Assembly: GCA_016415585.1 (NCBI GenBank)
Contig: CP066552.1
Location: 3,410,001 to 3,474,000, forward strand
Source: Pectobacterium carotovorum
GTDB lineage: Bacteria > Pseudomonadota > Gammaproteobacteria > Enterobacterales > Enterobacteriaceae
Length of the DNA: 64,000 nucleotides
Direction: 5' to 3'
Shown piece after piece: positions 47,606-57,582 of this stretch. A program made the translations under genes and the position numbers. Numbering within the stretch: the stretch's first letter is position 1; the number at the start of each line of letters is the position of its first letter. The notes under the pieces were generated by a model. The model had not been told where the DNA came from. It saw only the letters and a program-made list of their open reading frames with translations, and did not search any database.

Positions 47606-48706
47606 ATGATAAAAAAAGCAGCTCGCAATACACAAATCAGCCGTATTGTGATTCAAGGATATAAATCTATTGCCGCCTGTGATGTGGAAATGCGCACGTT
47701 GAACATTCTGATCGGGGCTAATGGTGCCGGAAAGTCCAACTTCATGGGATTTTTTCGTCTGGTAACGAACCTACTCGCTGAGCGCTTACAACTTTTTGTT
47801 GGCAAAAGTGGTGGGCCTGATGCGCTACTTCACTTTGGGCGTAAAAATAGCCCTTATTTGGAAGGAAATGTCTTCTTTACAGACACAAACTACCATTTCT
47901 CTTTGGTGCCGACGAACGATAACCGGATGATGTTTCAATCTGAAGATATATTCCAACAACATGGGCCCGTGATGACCAGTGGTCATTTTGAATCACAGCA
48001 TAAGACATACCGTTCTTACAATGGCTCAAACAAACTTGATGATATACTTCCTCTGTTAGAAACAGTGGAGGTTTATCATTTAAATGACACGAGTGAAAGC
48101 GCCAGGGTTAAACAAATCCACCGTATTAACGATAATGACTATTTGCGGGAAGACGGTGCAAATTTGGCCGCGTTTCTATTCCGGCTACAAAAAAATCATA
48201 TCGCGCACTATCAACGTATCGTTAAAACGATCCAGATGGTTGCCCCTTTTTTTGGTGATTTTTATCTCCGGGCAACGCCAGATAATCCCGATAGTATTCA
48301 GCTCGAATGGGTTGAAAAAGCTCAGGATATCCCGTTTAAAGCCCATGAACTTTCTGATGGCACATTACGTTTCATTCTATTGGCGACCGTGTTGCTCCAG
48401 CCTGAGAGTTATATGCCCAGCACCATCATTATTGATGAACCAGAATTAGGTCTACACCCCTATGCCATCAGCGTACTTGCAGCCCTTATCCGAAGTGCCA
48501 GTGAACAGCGCCAGCTTATTGTTTCAACACAATCTGTAGAATTAGTGAATGAATTTGAGGCCAAAGATCTGATTGTCGTCGATAAACATCTTGGTGCATC
48601 CACGTTTAAACGTTTAGATCAGGACACACTGCAAGACTGGCTGGAAGATTACAGTCTGGGAGAACTGTGGAAGAAAAACATACTTGGCGGGAGGCCACAA
48701 CGATAA
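47606..48706 (+). CDS. AAA family ATPase of a DUF4276-linked cassette
   Basis: 366-residue ABC/SMC-like ATPase. Walker A is at residues 37-44 (GANGAGKS) directly after RIVIQGYKSI, the ABC-like signature region is HELSDGTLRFILL, and Walker B is STIIIDEPELGLHP, followed by QRQLIVSTQSVELVNEF. This is the layout of AAA15/AAA21-type (OLD-like) ATPases without a C-terminal nuclease. It is paired with a DUF4276 gene two bases downstream. Such pairs are seen in defence-type islands, so a phage-defence role is possible but unproven. Confidence 0.87.
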   Translation: MIKKAARNTQISRIVIQGYKSIAACDVEMRTLNILIGANGAGKSNFMGFFRLVTNLLAERLQLFVGKSGGPDALLHFGRKNSPYLEGNVFFTDTNYHFSLVPTNDNRMMFQSEDIFQQHGPVMTSGHFESQHKTYRSYNGSNKLDDILPLLETVEVYHLNDTSESARVKQIHRINDNDYLREDGANLAAFLFRLQKNHIAHYQRIVKTIQMVAPFFGDFYLRATPDNPDSIQLEWVEKAQDIPFKAHELSDGTLRFILLATVLLQPESYMPSTIIIDEPELGLHPYAISVLAALIRSASEQRQLIVSTQSVELVNEFEAKDLIVVDKHLGASTFKRLDQDTLQDWLEDYSLGELWKKNILGGRPQR

Positions 48707-48708
48707 TC

Positions 48709-49371
48709 ATGACGAGGATTAATGTTTTTGTTGAAGGACAAACGGAAGAAACATTTGTTCGCGATACGTTGGCCCCCTATTTTGTGCGGCAAGGTATTTA
48801 CCTTAATGCGATTCTGGCACAAACCAGCCGGGGACATAAAGGTGGAATTGTCAGCTATGGAAAAGTGAAACATCAAATTACCAAACTTTGTCAGCAAGAT
48901 AAGAAAGCCTGGGTGACAACATTAATTGATTATTATGGTTTACCAACTGACTTCCCTTTGCTTGCACAGGGAAAATCAACTAATGGCGATATTTACTCAT
49001 GGATTTCGAATTTAGAAAACGCCTTTCATGATGATGTCGCTCAACCTAATTTTATCGCCAATTTTTTATTGCATGAATTTGAAGCGTTGCTATTTTGCGA
49101 ACCAGAAAAATTCGCAGACTGGCTTGAGGACAAAAGACGGGTGACAGAACTTAATAATGTTAAACTCGCTTTTGATTCTCCTGAATGCATTAACAATAGC
49201 CCACAAACGGCTCCGTCAAAACGTATTCTTGCGGCAATACCGGAATATCAAAAGACGCTACATGGGCCACTGATTGCTGCTGATATCGGGTTGGATACGA
49301 TTCGTCGGCAATGTCCTCACTTTGAAGGCTGGCTACAGCGTCTGGAAGCATTGAAACCGCTTCAGTCCTGA
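48709..49371 (+). CDS. DUF4276 family protein
   Basis: 220-residue protein with the DUF4276 opening MTRINVFVEGQTEETFVRDTL, then TTLIDYYGLPTDFP and FLLHEFEALLFCEPEKFADW, followed by SPQTAPSKRIL near the end. The acidic EGxTEE and DYYGLP motifs resemble a Toprim-like metal site. ATG 48709 lies two bases after the ATPase stop, so the genes are coupled. The pair looks like a split OLD-type ATPase/Toprim module. Confidence 0.85.
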   Translation: MTRINVFVEGQTEETFVRDTLAPYFVRQGIYLNAILAQTSRGHKGGIVSYGKVKHQITKLCQQDKKAWVTTLIDYYGLPTDFPLLAQGKSTNGDIYSWISNLENAFHDDVAQPNFIANFLLHEFEALLFCEPEKFADWLEDKRRVTELNNVKLAFDSPECINNSPQTAPSKRILAAIPEYQKTLHGPLIAADIGLDTIRRQCPHFEGWLQRLEALKPLQS

Positions 49372-49522
49372 TGAATTTATCTCTGTAAGATGAAATTTCT
49401 TCCATGCTGATTTCCACCTTCACCACGTTTTTCCCGCTCGGGCATTTCTTTGTCTGCCATCGCTGGCTAAGATAGTCAGCAGAATACTTTCACGTTAGCT
49501 GTTGATAAGGTTATCTTCCGTT

Positions 49523-50986
49523 ATGTCTATTCGGTTAAGAAAAACGGTCATGTCCGTCCTGTTTGGGACATTACTGGCTGGCAACCTGCTTCCTGCTCAG
49601 GCCGACACGCAGGATCGGCTGCCGGATATCGGCACCACCGCAGGCGGTACGCTCAGTATCAATCAGGAGCTGGCGATGGGCGATTTTTACGTCCGCCAGC
49701 TGCGGGCAGGTGCACCGCTTATCAACGACCCACTGTTATCCAATTATATTAATCAGCTCGGCAACAGATTGGTCAAACAGGCTGATTCGGTGCGTACGCC
49801 GTTCCATTTTTACCTGATCCGTAATGACGACATCAACGCCTTCGCCTTCTTCGGCGGCAACGTGGTGCTGCATTCCGCGCTGTTCCGCTATGCCGACAGC
49901 GAAAGCGAGCTGGCCTCGGTGCTAGCGCATGAAATCTCTCACGTTACCCAGCGCCATCTGGCGCGCAGCATGGAATCACAGCAGCGTAGCGCCCCGCTTA
50001 CCTGGGTCGGCGCGCTCGGCTCTATTCTGCTGGCGATGGCCAACCCACAGTTGGGGATGGCGGCGCTCAGCGGTACGCTGGCGGGCGCGCAGCAGGGTAT
50101 GATTACGTTCACGCAGTCAAATGAACAGGAAGCAGATCGCATCGGCATTCAGGTATTGCAGCGCGCGGGCTTTGATCCACAGGCCATGCCGAATTTCCTA
50201 CAGAAGCTGGCCGATCAATCACGCTATGCGTCCAGACCGCCGGAAATGTTGCTGACTCACCCCTTGCCGGAAAGCCGCCTGTCCGATGCACGTAACCGCG
50301 CTAACCAGATGCGTTCAACGCCAGTACAGTCCTCTCAGGATTTCCTGTTCGCCAAAATACGCACCTTTGGCATGTATGGTTCACCGGAGCGTCCGCTGAG
50401 CAACGATCTGCTGGAGCAATGGGAAAAAGGCAACGTGCGGGAGCAGCTAGCTGCGAAGTATGGCCGCGCGATACAGCTTTATCAGGCAAAGAAGTACGAT
50501 GAAGCACGTAATGTGCTGCAACCGCTGCTAAGCAGCGCGCCTGAAAATCCGTGGTTTCTGGATATGATGACCGACATCGATTTGGGACAAAACCGCGCGA
50601 CGCAGGCTATCGCCCGCTTACAAAACGTGCCCGGAATGCAGGCGAACCCGGTACTTCAGCTTAATCTGGCGAATGCTTATGTGGAAGGGAAACAACCTGC
50701 TGCTGCCAGCAAAATACTGTATCGCTACACCTACGCACACCCTGACGATTCGAACGGCTGGGATCTGCTGGCACAAGCCGCTGCTGCACAAGGACAGCGG
50801 GCAGAAGAACTGGCCGCACGAGCGGAGAGTCTGGCGCTCAGCGGCCAGCTCGATCAATCTATTCGGTTACTGAGCAACGCAAGTTCACTGGTCAAATTGG
50901 GGAGTCTGGAACAGGCGCGTTACGACGCCCGTATCGACCAGCTCCGCCAGTTGCAGCAGCGCTTCCGCCAGTACCAGAAATCCTGA
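49523..50986 (+). CDS. bepA: Periplasmic metalloprotease/chaperone BepA
   Basis: M48-family protein that promotes LptD assembly or degrades misassembled LptD. From ATG 49523 it is 487 residues, the E. coli length. It has a signal peptide ending near AQADT, zinc motif His136-Glu137-Ile-Ser-His140, further zinc ligand region [10 protein letters not shown], and C-terminal TPR repeats. Longer readings start from a TTG at 49502 with no support. Followed by yfgD, as in E. coli. Confidence 0.94.
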   Translation: MSIRLRKTVMSVLFGTLLAGNLLPAQADTQDRLPDIGTTAGGTLSINQELAMGDFYVRQLRAGAPLINDPLLSNYINQLGNRLVKQADSVRTPFHFYLIRNDDINAFAFFGGNVVLHSALFRYADSESELASVLAHEISHVTQRHLARSMESQQRSAPLTWVGALGSILLAMANPQLGMAALSGTLAGAQQGMITFTQSNEQEADRIGIQVLQRAGFDPQAMPNFLQKLADQSRYASRPPEMLLTHPLPESRLSDARNRANQMRSTPVQSSQDFLFAKIRTFGMYGSPERPLSNDLLEQWEKGNVREQLAAKYGRAIQLYQAKKYDEARNVLQPLLSSAPENPWFLDMMTDIDLGQNRATQAIARLQNVPGMQANPVLQLNLANAYVEGKQPAAASKILYRYTYAHPDDSNGWDLLAQAAAAQGQRAEELAARAESLALSGQLDQSIRLLSNASSLVKLGSLEQARYDARIDQLRQLQQRFRQYQKS

Positions 50987-50994
50987 TAAGGAGC

Positions 50995-51372
50995 ATGACG
51001 ATGACACCGTCTCCAACCAAAACATCCGTGACGATTTACCACAACCCGCGCTGCTCCAAGAGCCGTGAAACGCTGGCGCTGTTGCAAGAACACAATATTA
51101 CGCCTGACGTCGTGCTCTATCTCGACACGCCGCCCGATGCCGCAACGCTGTCTCAGTTGATCAAGCAGTTGGGCTTTACTAGCGCACGCGAATTGATGAG
51201 AACCAAAGAAGAGATTTATCAGCAGTTGGGGCTGTCCGACGCCGCACTAACGGACGCGCAGCTGATTCAGGCGATGATCGATAATCCGAAGCTCATCGAG
51301 CGCCCCATCGTCGTGGCACAAGGTCAGGCTCGAATCGGCCGTCCGCCAGAGCAGGTGCTGGAAATACTGTAG
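50995..51372 (+). CDS. yfgD: ArsC-family oxidoreductase YfgD
   Basis: 125-residue thioredoxin-fold protein of the glutaredoxin-dependent arsenate reductase family. It has the catalytic cysteine in YHNPRCSKSRETL and family segments LIKQLGFTSARELMRTKEE and LIERPIVV. ATG 50995 or 51001 may be used. It follows bepA by eight bases. Whether it reduces arsenate here is unknown; no ars genes are nearby. Confidence 0.9.
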   Translation: MTMTPSPTKTSVTIYHNPRCSKSRETLALLQEHNITPDVVLYLDTPPDAATLSQLIKQLGFTSARELMRTKEEIYQQLGLSDAALTDAQLIQAMIDNPKLIERPIVVAQGQARIGRPPEQVLEIL

Positions 51373-51402
51373 CCAGAAGTGATCCTCAACGACGATCGTC
51401 AA

Positions 51403-52104
51403 TTACAGTCCGAGGATCTCTTTCACAAAAGGAATGGTCAGCTTGCGCTGGGCGGTGATGGAAGCGTGGTCAAGCTGATCGAGCGTCATAAATAACGTGC
51501 GCATTTCTCGATCCAGACGCTTAAGCAGAAAACGGCTGACGTCTTCCGGCAATTCGAACCCGCGCAGTCTGGCACGCAGCTGTAGCGCTTCCCCTTTTTC
51601 GTCATCCGACAGCGGCTGTAGCTTGTAGATTTGTCCCCAATCGAGACGAGAAGCCAGATCGGGCAGACGTAAATTCAGCTGACGCGGTGGACGATCGCCG
51701 GTAATCAACAGCCGAGCACGCCCTGTTTCCTGAATGCGGTTATACAGATTAAACACCGCCATTTCCCACTCTTCATCGCCCGCGATAGATTCAATGTTAT
51801 CGATGCACACCAGCGCCAGTTGCTCCATCCCTTCCAGCACATCCGGCACAAAGTAGGCACGTTTATCCAGCGGCACATAGCCCACCGCACGTTCCTGACG
51901 CGACAGTTCGGCGCAGGCAGCATGCAGCAGATGGCTGCGTCCGCCCCCTTCTCGTGACCAGAAATAGATATAGCTACCATGCTCCTGATACAAAGCATTA
52001 TTGACGGCGGCAAGAAGAGACGCGTTTTCACCCGAATAGAAACTGGCAAATGTTTCGTCATCGGGTAAGTAGAGTGGCAATGAAAGCTGTGCCGGCGTGT
52101 TCAG
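51403..52104 (-). CDS. hda: DnaA inactivator Hda, probable CTG start
   Basis: AAA+ protein that, with the DNA-loaded beta clamp, stimulates ATP hydrolysis by DnaA to prevent re-initiation. The 233-residue product begins at a CTG at 52104 with a GAGGTG site just upstream, giving [18 protein letters not shown] after the start. This is the residue at which E. coli Hda starts, also reported to use CUG. QLSLP is the clamp-binding motif. Longer frames from GTG/ATG upstream lack family support. Confidence 0.92.
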   Translation of the reverse strand: MNTPAQLSLPLYLPDDETFASFYSGENASLLAAVNNALYQEHGSYIYFWSREGGGRSHLLHAACAELSRQERAVGYVPLDKRAYFVPDVLEGMEQLALVCIDNIESIAGDEEWEMAVFNLYNRIQETGRARLLITGDRPPRQLNLRLPDLASRLDWGQIYKLQPLSDDEKGEALQLRARLRGFELPEDVSRFLLKRLDREMRTLFMTLDQLDHASITAQRKLTIPFVKEILGL

Positions 52105-52208
52105 AATCACCTCAAGCAAAACGGGCAGGAAACGGATCGAGTTTATCACAGAAACCGAGCCCTGTTGAGGACGCGATATGCACGGCCTCAACAGGGGGAA
52201 TGATGCGG

Positions 52209-53498
52209 CTATGAACGCGCGTCGTTCTCTTCCGGCGCATCAAGGATCTCTTCCTCTTTGCGGAACAGGCTGATGACCTTAAACACCAGGCTCATGCCGA
52301 TACCAACAACCGTCGCCAGCGCCATACCTTTCAGCTCAGTTGCCCCCAGATGCACTTTCGCGCCGCTGACGCCGATGATCAGAATCACGGAAGTCAGGAT
52401 CAGATTTTGCGCTTTGTTGTAATCCACTTTGGATTCAATCAGTACACGAATACCAGATGCACCGATTACGCCGTACAACAGTAACGACACGCCGCCCATG
52501 ACCGGAACCGGAACCGCCTGAATCGCCGCCGCCAGTTTTCCCACGCAGGAGAGCAGGATCGCGAGGATCGCCGCGCCACCGATAACCCAAGTGCTGTACA
52601 CTTTGGTTATCGCCAGCACGCCGATATTTTCGCCGTAGGTCGTGTTCGGCGTAGAACCAAAGAAACCAGACAGCACGGTAGAAATCCCGTTGGCGAACAT
52701 GGAGCGGTGCAGCCCCGGATCACGCATCAAGTCTTTCTTCACGATATTCGCCGTCACCACCAAGTGACCAATGTGCTCCGCAATCACCACTAGCGCCGCA
52801 GGCAGAATCGCCAGAATGGCAAACCACTCAAAGCGTGGCGTATAGAATGTTGGCATCGCGAACCAGTGCGCTTCACGAATCGGGGTCAAGTCAACCACAC
52901 CCAGCACGAACGACAGCGCATAGCCTGCCAGTACCCCGATCAGAATCGGAATGATCGCCAGGAAACCGCGAAACAGCACCGAACCCAGAATAGTGATCGC
53001 CAGCGTCGCCAGTGAAATAGTCACGGCGGTAGAATCGACAGAAGCGCCATCGGCAGGCAGCAACCCGGCCATTCCTGCCGCGACACCCGCCAGTTCAAGG
53101 CCGATAACGGCGACAATCGCCCCCATCGCCGCAGGCGGGAACAGCACATTCAACCAGCCGGTGCCCGCTTTCTTAACAATCAGCGCCACCAGACAGAACA
53201 ACACGCCGCACATAATGAAGCCCCCCAGCGCAACTTCATACCCCAGCGGCAACAGCAGTAAAACTGGGGAAATAAACGCGAAGCTCGATCCCAAATATGC
53301 CGGAATTTTGCCCTTACAAATGAATAAATAAAGCAGCGTACCCACACCATTGAATAACAGTACGGTGGCCGGATTGATCTTGAACAGAATGGGTACCAGA
53401 ACGGTAGCGCCAAACATCGCGAACAGATGCTGGAAACTCAACGGGATGGTTTGTAACAAGGGTGGTCGTTCACTTACCCCGATGGCGCGACGAGTCAT
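52209..53498 (-). CDS. uraA: Uracil:proton symporter UraA
   Basis: NAT/NCS2-family uracil importer with 14 membrane helices. The 429-residue product starts [20 protein letters not shown], as in E. coli, with AGAGGA upstream. The substrate-site regions [12 protein letters not shown] and [16 protein letters not shown] are conserved. Adjacent to upp, which converts imported uracil to UMP, though a 365-base repeat-filled gap separates them. Confidence 0.96.
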   Translation of the reverse strand: MTRRAIGVSERPPLLQTIPLSFQHLFAMFGATVLVPILFKINPATVLLFNGVGTLLYLFICKGKIPAYLGSSFAFISPVLLLLPLGYEVALGGFIMCGVLFCLVALIVKKAGTGWLNVLFPPAAMGAIVAVIGLELAGVAAGMAGLLPADGASVDSTAVTISLATLAITILGSVLFRGFLAIIPILIGVLAGYALSFVLGVVDLTPIREAHWFAMPTFYTPRFEWFAILAILPAALVVIAEHIGHLVVTANIVKKDLMRDPGLHRSMFANGISTVLSGFFGSTPNTTYGENIGVLAITKVYSTWVIGGAAILAILLSCVGKLAAAIQAVPVPVMGGVSLLLYGVIGASGIRVLIESKVDYNKAQNLILTSVILIIGVSGAKVHLGATELKGMALATVVGIGMSLVFKVISLFRKEEEILDAPEENDARS

Positions 53499-53586
53499 CT
53501 TCAATATCCTCTGTAGTGTTGTTATCTAGTGTTGCTATTTATGTGTGCAGGTATACCCGCACCTCTTATGGCAGCCAGACTTATCC

Positions 53587-53648
53587 CGCACGACAAATCG
53601 GTTCTAACCGATTTGAACAGCGCTAGCGCTGGCCCGAAGGGTGAGCTT
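53587..53648 (+). repeat. Modular palindromic repeat, copy B
   Basis: AAATCGGTTCTAACCGATTT palindrome, GAACAGCGCTAGCGCTGG, CCCGAAGGG and GTGAGC, nested in the left arm of the ERIC element. Confidence 0.7.
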
Positions 53649-53710
53649 CATTTATGAGGCCCATTAATCCCAGGAGCTTACTCAGGTAAGTGACTGGGGG
53701 TGAGTAAGGA

Positions 53711-53783
53711 CAAATTGGCTAAGCCAATTTGAACGCCGTTTACGGCGGCCCTTCAGGGCGAGGCTCAGAGATGAGCCGAGTAT
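53711..53783 (+). repeat. Modular palindromic repeat, copy C
   Basis: AAATTGGCTAAGCCAATTT palindrome, GAACGCCGTTTACGGCGG, CCCTTCAGGG and a GGCTC..GAGCC palindrome, nested in the right arm of the ERIC element. Confidence 0.7.
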
Positions 53784-53829
53784 TGCCAACGCACAAGCAG
53801 CTTGAAGTATGACGGGTATCATTTGCGCC

Positions 53830-53857
53830 AAAAAAAAGCCGACTATCAAGTCGGCTT
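53830..53857 (-). terminator. Terminator after upp
   Basis: Stem AAGCCGAC / GTCGGCTT around TATCAA, with an A8 run that gives a U run on the minus strand. Confidence 0.92.
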
Positions 53858-53862
53858 ACCTG

Positions 53863-54489
53863 TTATTTGGTACCAAATATTTTATCGCCCGCATCACCAA
53901 GGCCCGGCATGATGTAACCCTGCTCGTTGAGGCCTTTATCGATGGATGCCGTGTAAAGCTCGACATCCGGGTGGGCTTTTTCCAGTGCGGCAATCCCTTC
54001 TGGCGCCGCGACCAACACCAGCACCTTAATGCTGTGACAACCCGCTTTTTTCAGCAGATCGATCGTCGCGATCATTGAACCACCGGTTGCCAGCATGGGG
54101 TCAACCACCAGCGCCATGCGCTCTTCGATATTGGAAACCAGCTTCTGGAAATAAGGAACAGGCTCCAGCGTCTCTTCATCACGGTAGATGCCGACAACGC
54201 TGATACGCGCGCTAGGCACATTTTCCAGCACGCCGTCCATCATCCCCAATCCTGCACGCAGAATCGGTACGACGGTAATTTTCTTGCCTTTGATCTGATC
54301 GACTTCAACCGGACCGCACCAGCCATCAATGGTGACTTTTTCGGTTGCCAGGTCAGCCGTCGCTTCGTAAGTCAGCAAACTTCCCACTTCGGAAGCCAGC
54401 TCACGAAAACGCTTCGTACTAATATCGTTCTCACGCATCAAACCTAGTTTGTGTTTGACGAGTGGGTGTTTCACCTCGACGATCTTCAT
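53863..54489 (-). CDS. upp: Uracil phosphoribosyltransferase
   Basis: Salvage enzyme making UMP from uracil and PRPP. The 208-residue product has the PRPP loop [15 protein letters not shown] and the uracil-site end [22 protein letters not shown]. Two ATGs are adjacent; 54489 has the better distance from GGGGAG. In operon order with uraA and divergent from purM, as in E. coli. Confidence 0.97.
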   Translation of the reverse strand: MKIVEVKHPLVKHKLGLMRENDISTKRFRELASEVGSLLTYEATADLATEKVTIDGWCGPVEVDQIKGKKITVVPILRAGLGMMDGVLENVPSARISVVGIYRDEETLEPVPYFQKLVSNIEERMALVVDPMLATGGSMIATIDLLKKAGCHSIKVLVLVAAPEGIAALEKAHPDVELYTASIDKGLNEQGYIMPGLGDAGDKIFGTK

Positions 54490-54528
54490 CATTATCTCCC
54501 CATCGGCTAGTGGACGGACAAAAACGCC

Positions 54529-54598
54529 AAGCGCGTTTTAAACACCGCTTGCGGCGGCCCGCAGGGCGGCGGGCACGAGAGCCCGTCATAAAAAAAAT
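54529..54598 (+). repeat. Modular palindromic repeat, copy D
   Basis: AACACCGCTTGCGGCGG, CCCGCAGGG, a GCGGGC..GCCCG palindrome and a terminal A run. It lacks the first AT-rich palindrome. Located between upp and purM. Confidence 0.7.
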
Positions 54599-54712
54599 CG
54601 CGGGATTATACCGCCTTTTTTACTTAGCGCCATATGATTAAGCCTGATCCAGATCAACCGAGGAGAGAAATTGTGGCCATTAACGAAAAATAACCAGCCG
54701 ATGACTCATCAC

Positions 54713-54728
54713 TCGCAAACGATTGCCT
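54713..54728 (+). promoter_or_regulatory. PurR operator upstream of purMN
   Basis: TCGCAAACGATTGCCT matches 13 of 16 positions of the PurR consensus ACGCAAACGTTTGCGT, about 100 bases before purM. Confidence 0.8.
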
Positions 54729-54825
54729 ACACTGTTAGAATTAGCGCGTACCATTTTTACCACAGTATGTTTTCTAAATACCGTGTTTTCTGAATACGAC
54801 CCGTAACCTTCGTGGGGACTCAGCA

Positions 54826-55863
54826 GTGACCGACAAAACCTCTCTCAGCTATAAAGACGCAGGCGTGGATATCGATGCGGGTAATGCATTGGTAGACCGT
54901 ATCAAAGGTGTAGTGAAACAGACCCGTCGCCCGGAAGTTATGGGTGGATTGGGTGGTTTCGGTGCCTTGTGCGCCTTACCGCAAAAATACCGCGAACCGA
55001 TTCTGGTTTCCGGCACTGACGGAGTCGGCACCAAGCTGCGCCTGGCGATGGACCTGAAACGCCACGATACTATTGGTATCGATCTGGTTGCGATGTGCGT
55101 GAACGATTTGGTCGTTCAGGGCGCTGAGCCGCTGTTCTTCCTCGACTATTACGCCACGGGCAAGCTGGATGTCGACACCGCTGCCAGCGTCATTACTGGT
55201 ATCGCGGAAGGCTGTAAGCAATCAGGCTGTGCGCTGGTCGGTGGCGAAACCGCCGAAATGCCGGGTATGTATCACGGCGAAGACTACGACGTTGCTGGCT
55301 TCTGCGTCGGTGTGGTAGAAAAATCAGAAATCATTGACGGAAGCAAAGTTCAGCACGGCGATGTTCTGGTTGCCCTCGCTTCTAGCGGCCCGCACTCAAA
55401 CGGCTATTCGCTGGTGCGCAAAGTGCTTGAAGTCAGTAAGACCGATCCAGAGCAGTTCGAGCTGGAAGGCAAATCGCTGGCCGATCACCTGCTGGCTCCG
55501 ACCAAAATCTACGTGAAGTCCATACTTTCCCTGATTGAAAAAGTCGATGTCCACGCAATTTCTCACCTGACCGGCGGCGGCTTCTGGGAAAATATTCCAC
55601 GCGTGCTGCCAGAAGGTATGCAGGCGACGATCGACGAATCCAGCTGGCAATGGCCTGCTGTTTTCAACTGGCTGCAACAGGCTGGTAATGTCAGCCGCCA
55701 CGAAATGTATCGTACTTTCAACTGCGGTGTTGGTATGATCATCGCACTGCCAGCCGAACAGGTAGACGAGGCCGTTGCATTACTCAACAGCAGCGGCGAA
55801 AACGCATGGAAAATCGGCGTCATTACTCAAACCGATGCCGGAGACGCAGTGGTTATTAACTGA
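54826..55863 (+). CDS. purM: AIR synthetase (FGAM cyclo-ligase)
   Basis: ATP-dependent cyclisation of FGAM to aminoimidazole ribonucleotide in purine synthesis. The 345-residue product starts with GTG 54826 and shows the family segments [36 protein letters not shown] and [13 protein letters not shown]. It is followed immediately by purN. A PurR operator lies upstream. Confidence 0.97.
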   Translation: MTDKTSLSYKDAGVDIDAGNALVDRIKGVVKQTRRPEVMGGLGGFGALCALPQKYREPILVSGTDGVGTKLRLAMDLKRHDTIGIDLVAMCVNDLVVQGAEPLFFLDYYATGKLDVDTAASVITGIAEGCKQSGCALVGGETAEMPGMYHGEDYDVAGFCVGVVEKSEIIDGSKVQHGDVLVALASSGPHSNGYSLVRKVLEVSKTDPEQFELEGKSLADHLLAPTKIYVKSILSLIEKVDVHAISHLTGGGFWENIPRVLPEGMQATIDESSWQWPAVFNWLQQAGNVSRHEMYRTFNCGVGMIIALPAEQVDEAVALLNSSGENAWKIGVITQTDAGDAVVIN

Positions 55864-56501
55864 TGAAAAACATCGTTGTGCTGATTTCAGGTCATGGAAG
55901 CAACTTACAGGCGTTAATTGACGCCTGTAAGAACGGACGCCTTAAAGGAAAGATCGTCGCCGTATTCAGTAATAATGCGGAGGCTTACGGGCTAGAACGC
56001 GCACAGAATGCGAATATTCCTACGTGCGTCCTGAACCCTGAAGACTTTGCCGACCGTGCTGCATTTGATGCCGCACTGGCAAACGAAATTGAGCAATATG
56101 AACCCGCGCTGGTGATCTTAGCAGGCTACATGCGGATTCTTAGCCCAGAATTTGTTGCCCAGTTTGCCGGCAAAATGCTGAACATTCATCCGTCTCTGCT
56201 GCCCAAATATCCCGGCCTGCATACACACCGCAAGGCGCTGGAAAATGGCGATAGGGAACATGGGACGTCCGTTCATTTCGTCACCGATGAATTGGACGGC
56301 GGCCCACTGATTCTGCAAGCGAAGGTGCCTGTATTTAGTGACGACACGGAAGAAAGCCTGAGCGAGCGCGTGAAGACGCACGAGCACACGATTTATCCGA
56401 TGGTCATCAACTGGTTCCTGAACGGCAGACTGGTGATGCGTGATAGTGAAGCCTGGCTGGACAGCGTTCGCATTCCGCCACAGGGCTATGCTGCCGAGTA
56501 G
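55863..56501 (+). CDS. purN: GAR transformylase
   Basis: Transfers formyl from 10-formyl-tetrahydrofolate to glycinamide ribonucleotide. The 212-residue product has the phosphate loop SGHGSNLQAL and catalytic Asn-His-Asp region NIHPSLLPKYPGLHTH with LDGGPLI. ATG 55863 uses the last base of the purM stop, indicating coupling. Confidence 0.96.
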   Translation: MKNIVVLISGHGSNLQALIDACKNGRLKGKIVAVFSNNAEAYGLERAQNANIPTCVLNPEDFADRAAFDAALANEIEQYEPALVILAGYMRILSPEFVAQFAGKMLNIHPSLLPKYPGLHTHRKALENGDREHGTSVHFVTDELDGGPLILQAKVPVFSDDTEESLSERVKTHEHTIYPMVINWFLNGRLVMRDSEAWLDSVRIPPQGYAAE

Positions 56502-56528
56502 TTCTGTCCCTGTTTCTAATATACTTTA

Positions 56529-56560
56529 GCCCCGTGTCTCACCGATGCGGGGCATTTCTT
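56529..56560 (+). terminator. Terminator after purN
   Basis: Stem GCCCCG / CGGGGC followed by a T-rich tail (ATTTCTT), 27 bases after purN. Confidence 0.75.
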
Positions 56561-56688
56561 GCGATGTTTCATTCCACATTGAGAGTTCAGCGCCAGCCTC
56601 CCCACAGCTATACTCACGTTGGCATATCCATGCCAGCGTGACGCCGGCAATGCCGTTTCACATTTATCTAATCAATTAAGGATTCACT

Positions 56689-57264
56689 ATGTCCGGTACG
56701 AGCAATTCTGTTCGGCTACGACCGCTGGAGCGAGACGATCTTACTTTTGTTCATCAGTTGGATAACAATGCCAGCGTGATGCGTTATTGGTTTGAAGAGC
56801 CTTACGAGGCCTTTGTCGAACTCAGCGATCTGTACGACAAGCATATTCATGACCAAAGCGAGCGGCGCTTCATTATTGAACATGAGCAAACCAAAGTAGG
56901 TCTGGTTGAACTGGTGGAAATTAACCATATCCACCGTCGCGCGGAATTTCAGATCATTATCGATCCCGCCTATCAAGGCAAAGGCTACGCCAGTGCGGCG
57001 GCCAAGCTGGCAATGGATTACGGCTTTTCGGTATTGAACCTCTACAAGCTTTATTTGATTGTGGATAAGGAAAATAAGAAAGCGATCCATATCTACAGCA
57101 AGCTGGGGTTTGAGATAGAAGGCGAGCTGATTCACGAATTTTTCGTTAATGGCGAATACCGCAATGCAATCCGTATGTGCATTTTCCAATATCAATATCT
57201 GGCAAAACACAAAACGGTAGCGGAAATCGGCGGCAAAGCGCTAGGAAGTGCTATCAGCCAATAA
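56689..57264 (+). CDS. speG: Spermidine N1-acetyltransferase
   Basis: GNAT enzyme that acetylates spermidine and spermine to prevent polyamine toxicity. The 191-residue product is strongly like E. coli Spe[21 protein letters not shown], the acetyl-CoA loop [19 protein letters not shown], and [13 protein letters not shown]. Stand-alone gene with a TTAAGGA ribosome site. Confidence 0.96.
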   Translation: MSGTSNSVRLRPLERDDLTFVHQLDNNASVMRYWFEEPYEAFVELSDLYDKHIHDQSERRFIIEHEQTKVGLVELVEINHIHRRAEFQIIIDPAYQGKGYASAAAKLAMDYGFSVLNLYKLYLIVDKENKKAIHIYSKLGFEIEGELIHEFFVNGEYRNAIRMCIFQYQYLAKHKTVAEIGGKALGSAISQ

Positions 57265-57312
57265 ATTCGCCAACCAATAAGCTTTATCCGTTAGTTATCT
57301 CTAGACATGCAC

Positions 57313-57338
57313 AGCAGGCTAAGTTTCCCTAGCCTGCT
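57313..57338 (+). terminator. Hairpin after speG
   Basis: Stem AGCAGGCTA / TAGCCTGCT with loop AGTTTCCC; followed by TTACG rather than a long T run. Confidence 0.6.
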
Positions 57339-57518
57339 TACGTTGAACATCATAAAACACGGCAACTGCCCCCCTGCTCACCGAAACATCTAACGATCCT
57401 GCAATGAAGTTGTAGGAAGGGAAACGTTTGCTTTATTTTCCGGCAGGACAAAGAATGCGGTGAAATAAACATCGCCAATGCTGCTGTTGATAGACGATAG
57501 AATCAGCGAAAAAAGTAC

Positions 57519-57554
57519 AAAAAAAAGCACTGACCGATGAGGTTCAGTGCTTTT
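57519..57554 (-). terminator. Terminator of the binding-protein gene
   Basis: Stem AGCACTGA / TCAGTGCT; on the minus strand a run of eight Ts follows. A shorter T run on the other side could help plus-strand stop too. Confidence 0.88.
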
Positions 57555-57582
57555 CTCTTATCTGGTTTACTGTCTGGCAAAA

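Larger units (their letters stand above)
53552..53819. repeat. Expanded ERIC element with two nested repeats
   Basis: Termini TATACCCGC and GACGGGTAT plus the core AATCCCAGGAGCTTACTCAG / GTAAGTGACTGGGGGTGAG identify an ERIC element. At 268 bases it exceeds the 127-base form at 12090 by about 140 bases. The excess is accounted for by one modular palindromic repeat in each arm (53587 and 53711). Lies between uraA and upp. Confidence 0.7.
57265..57582. other. Gap between speG and the binding-protein gene
   Basis: About 320 bases with no gene found. It holds a hairpin after speG and the terminator of the convergent binding-protein gene, listed separately. Confidence 0.6.
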
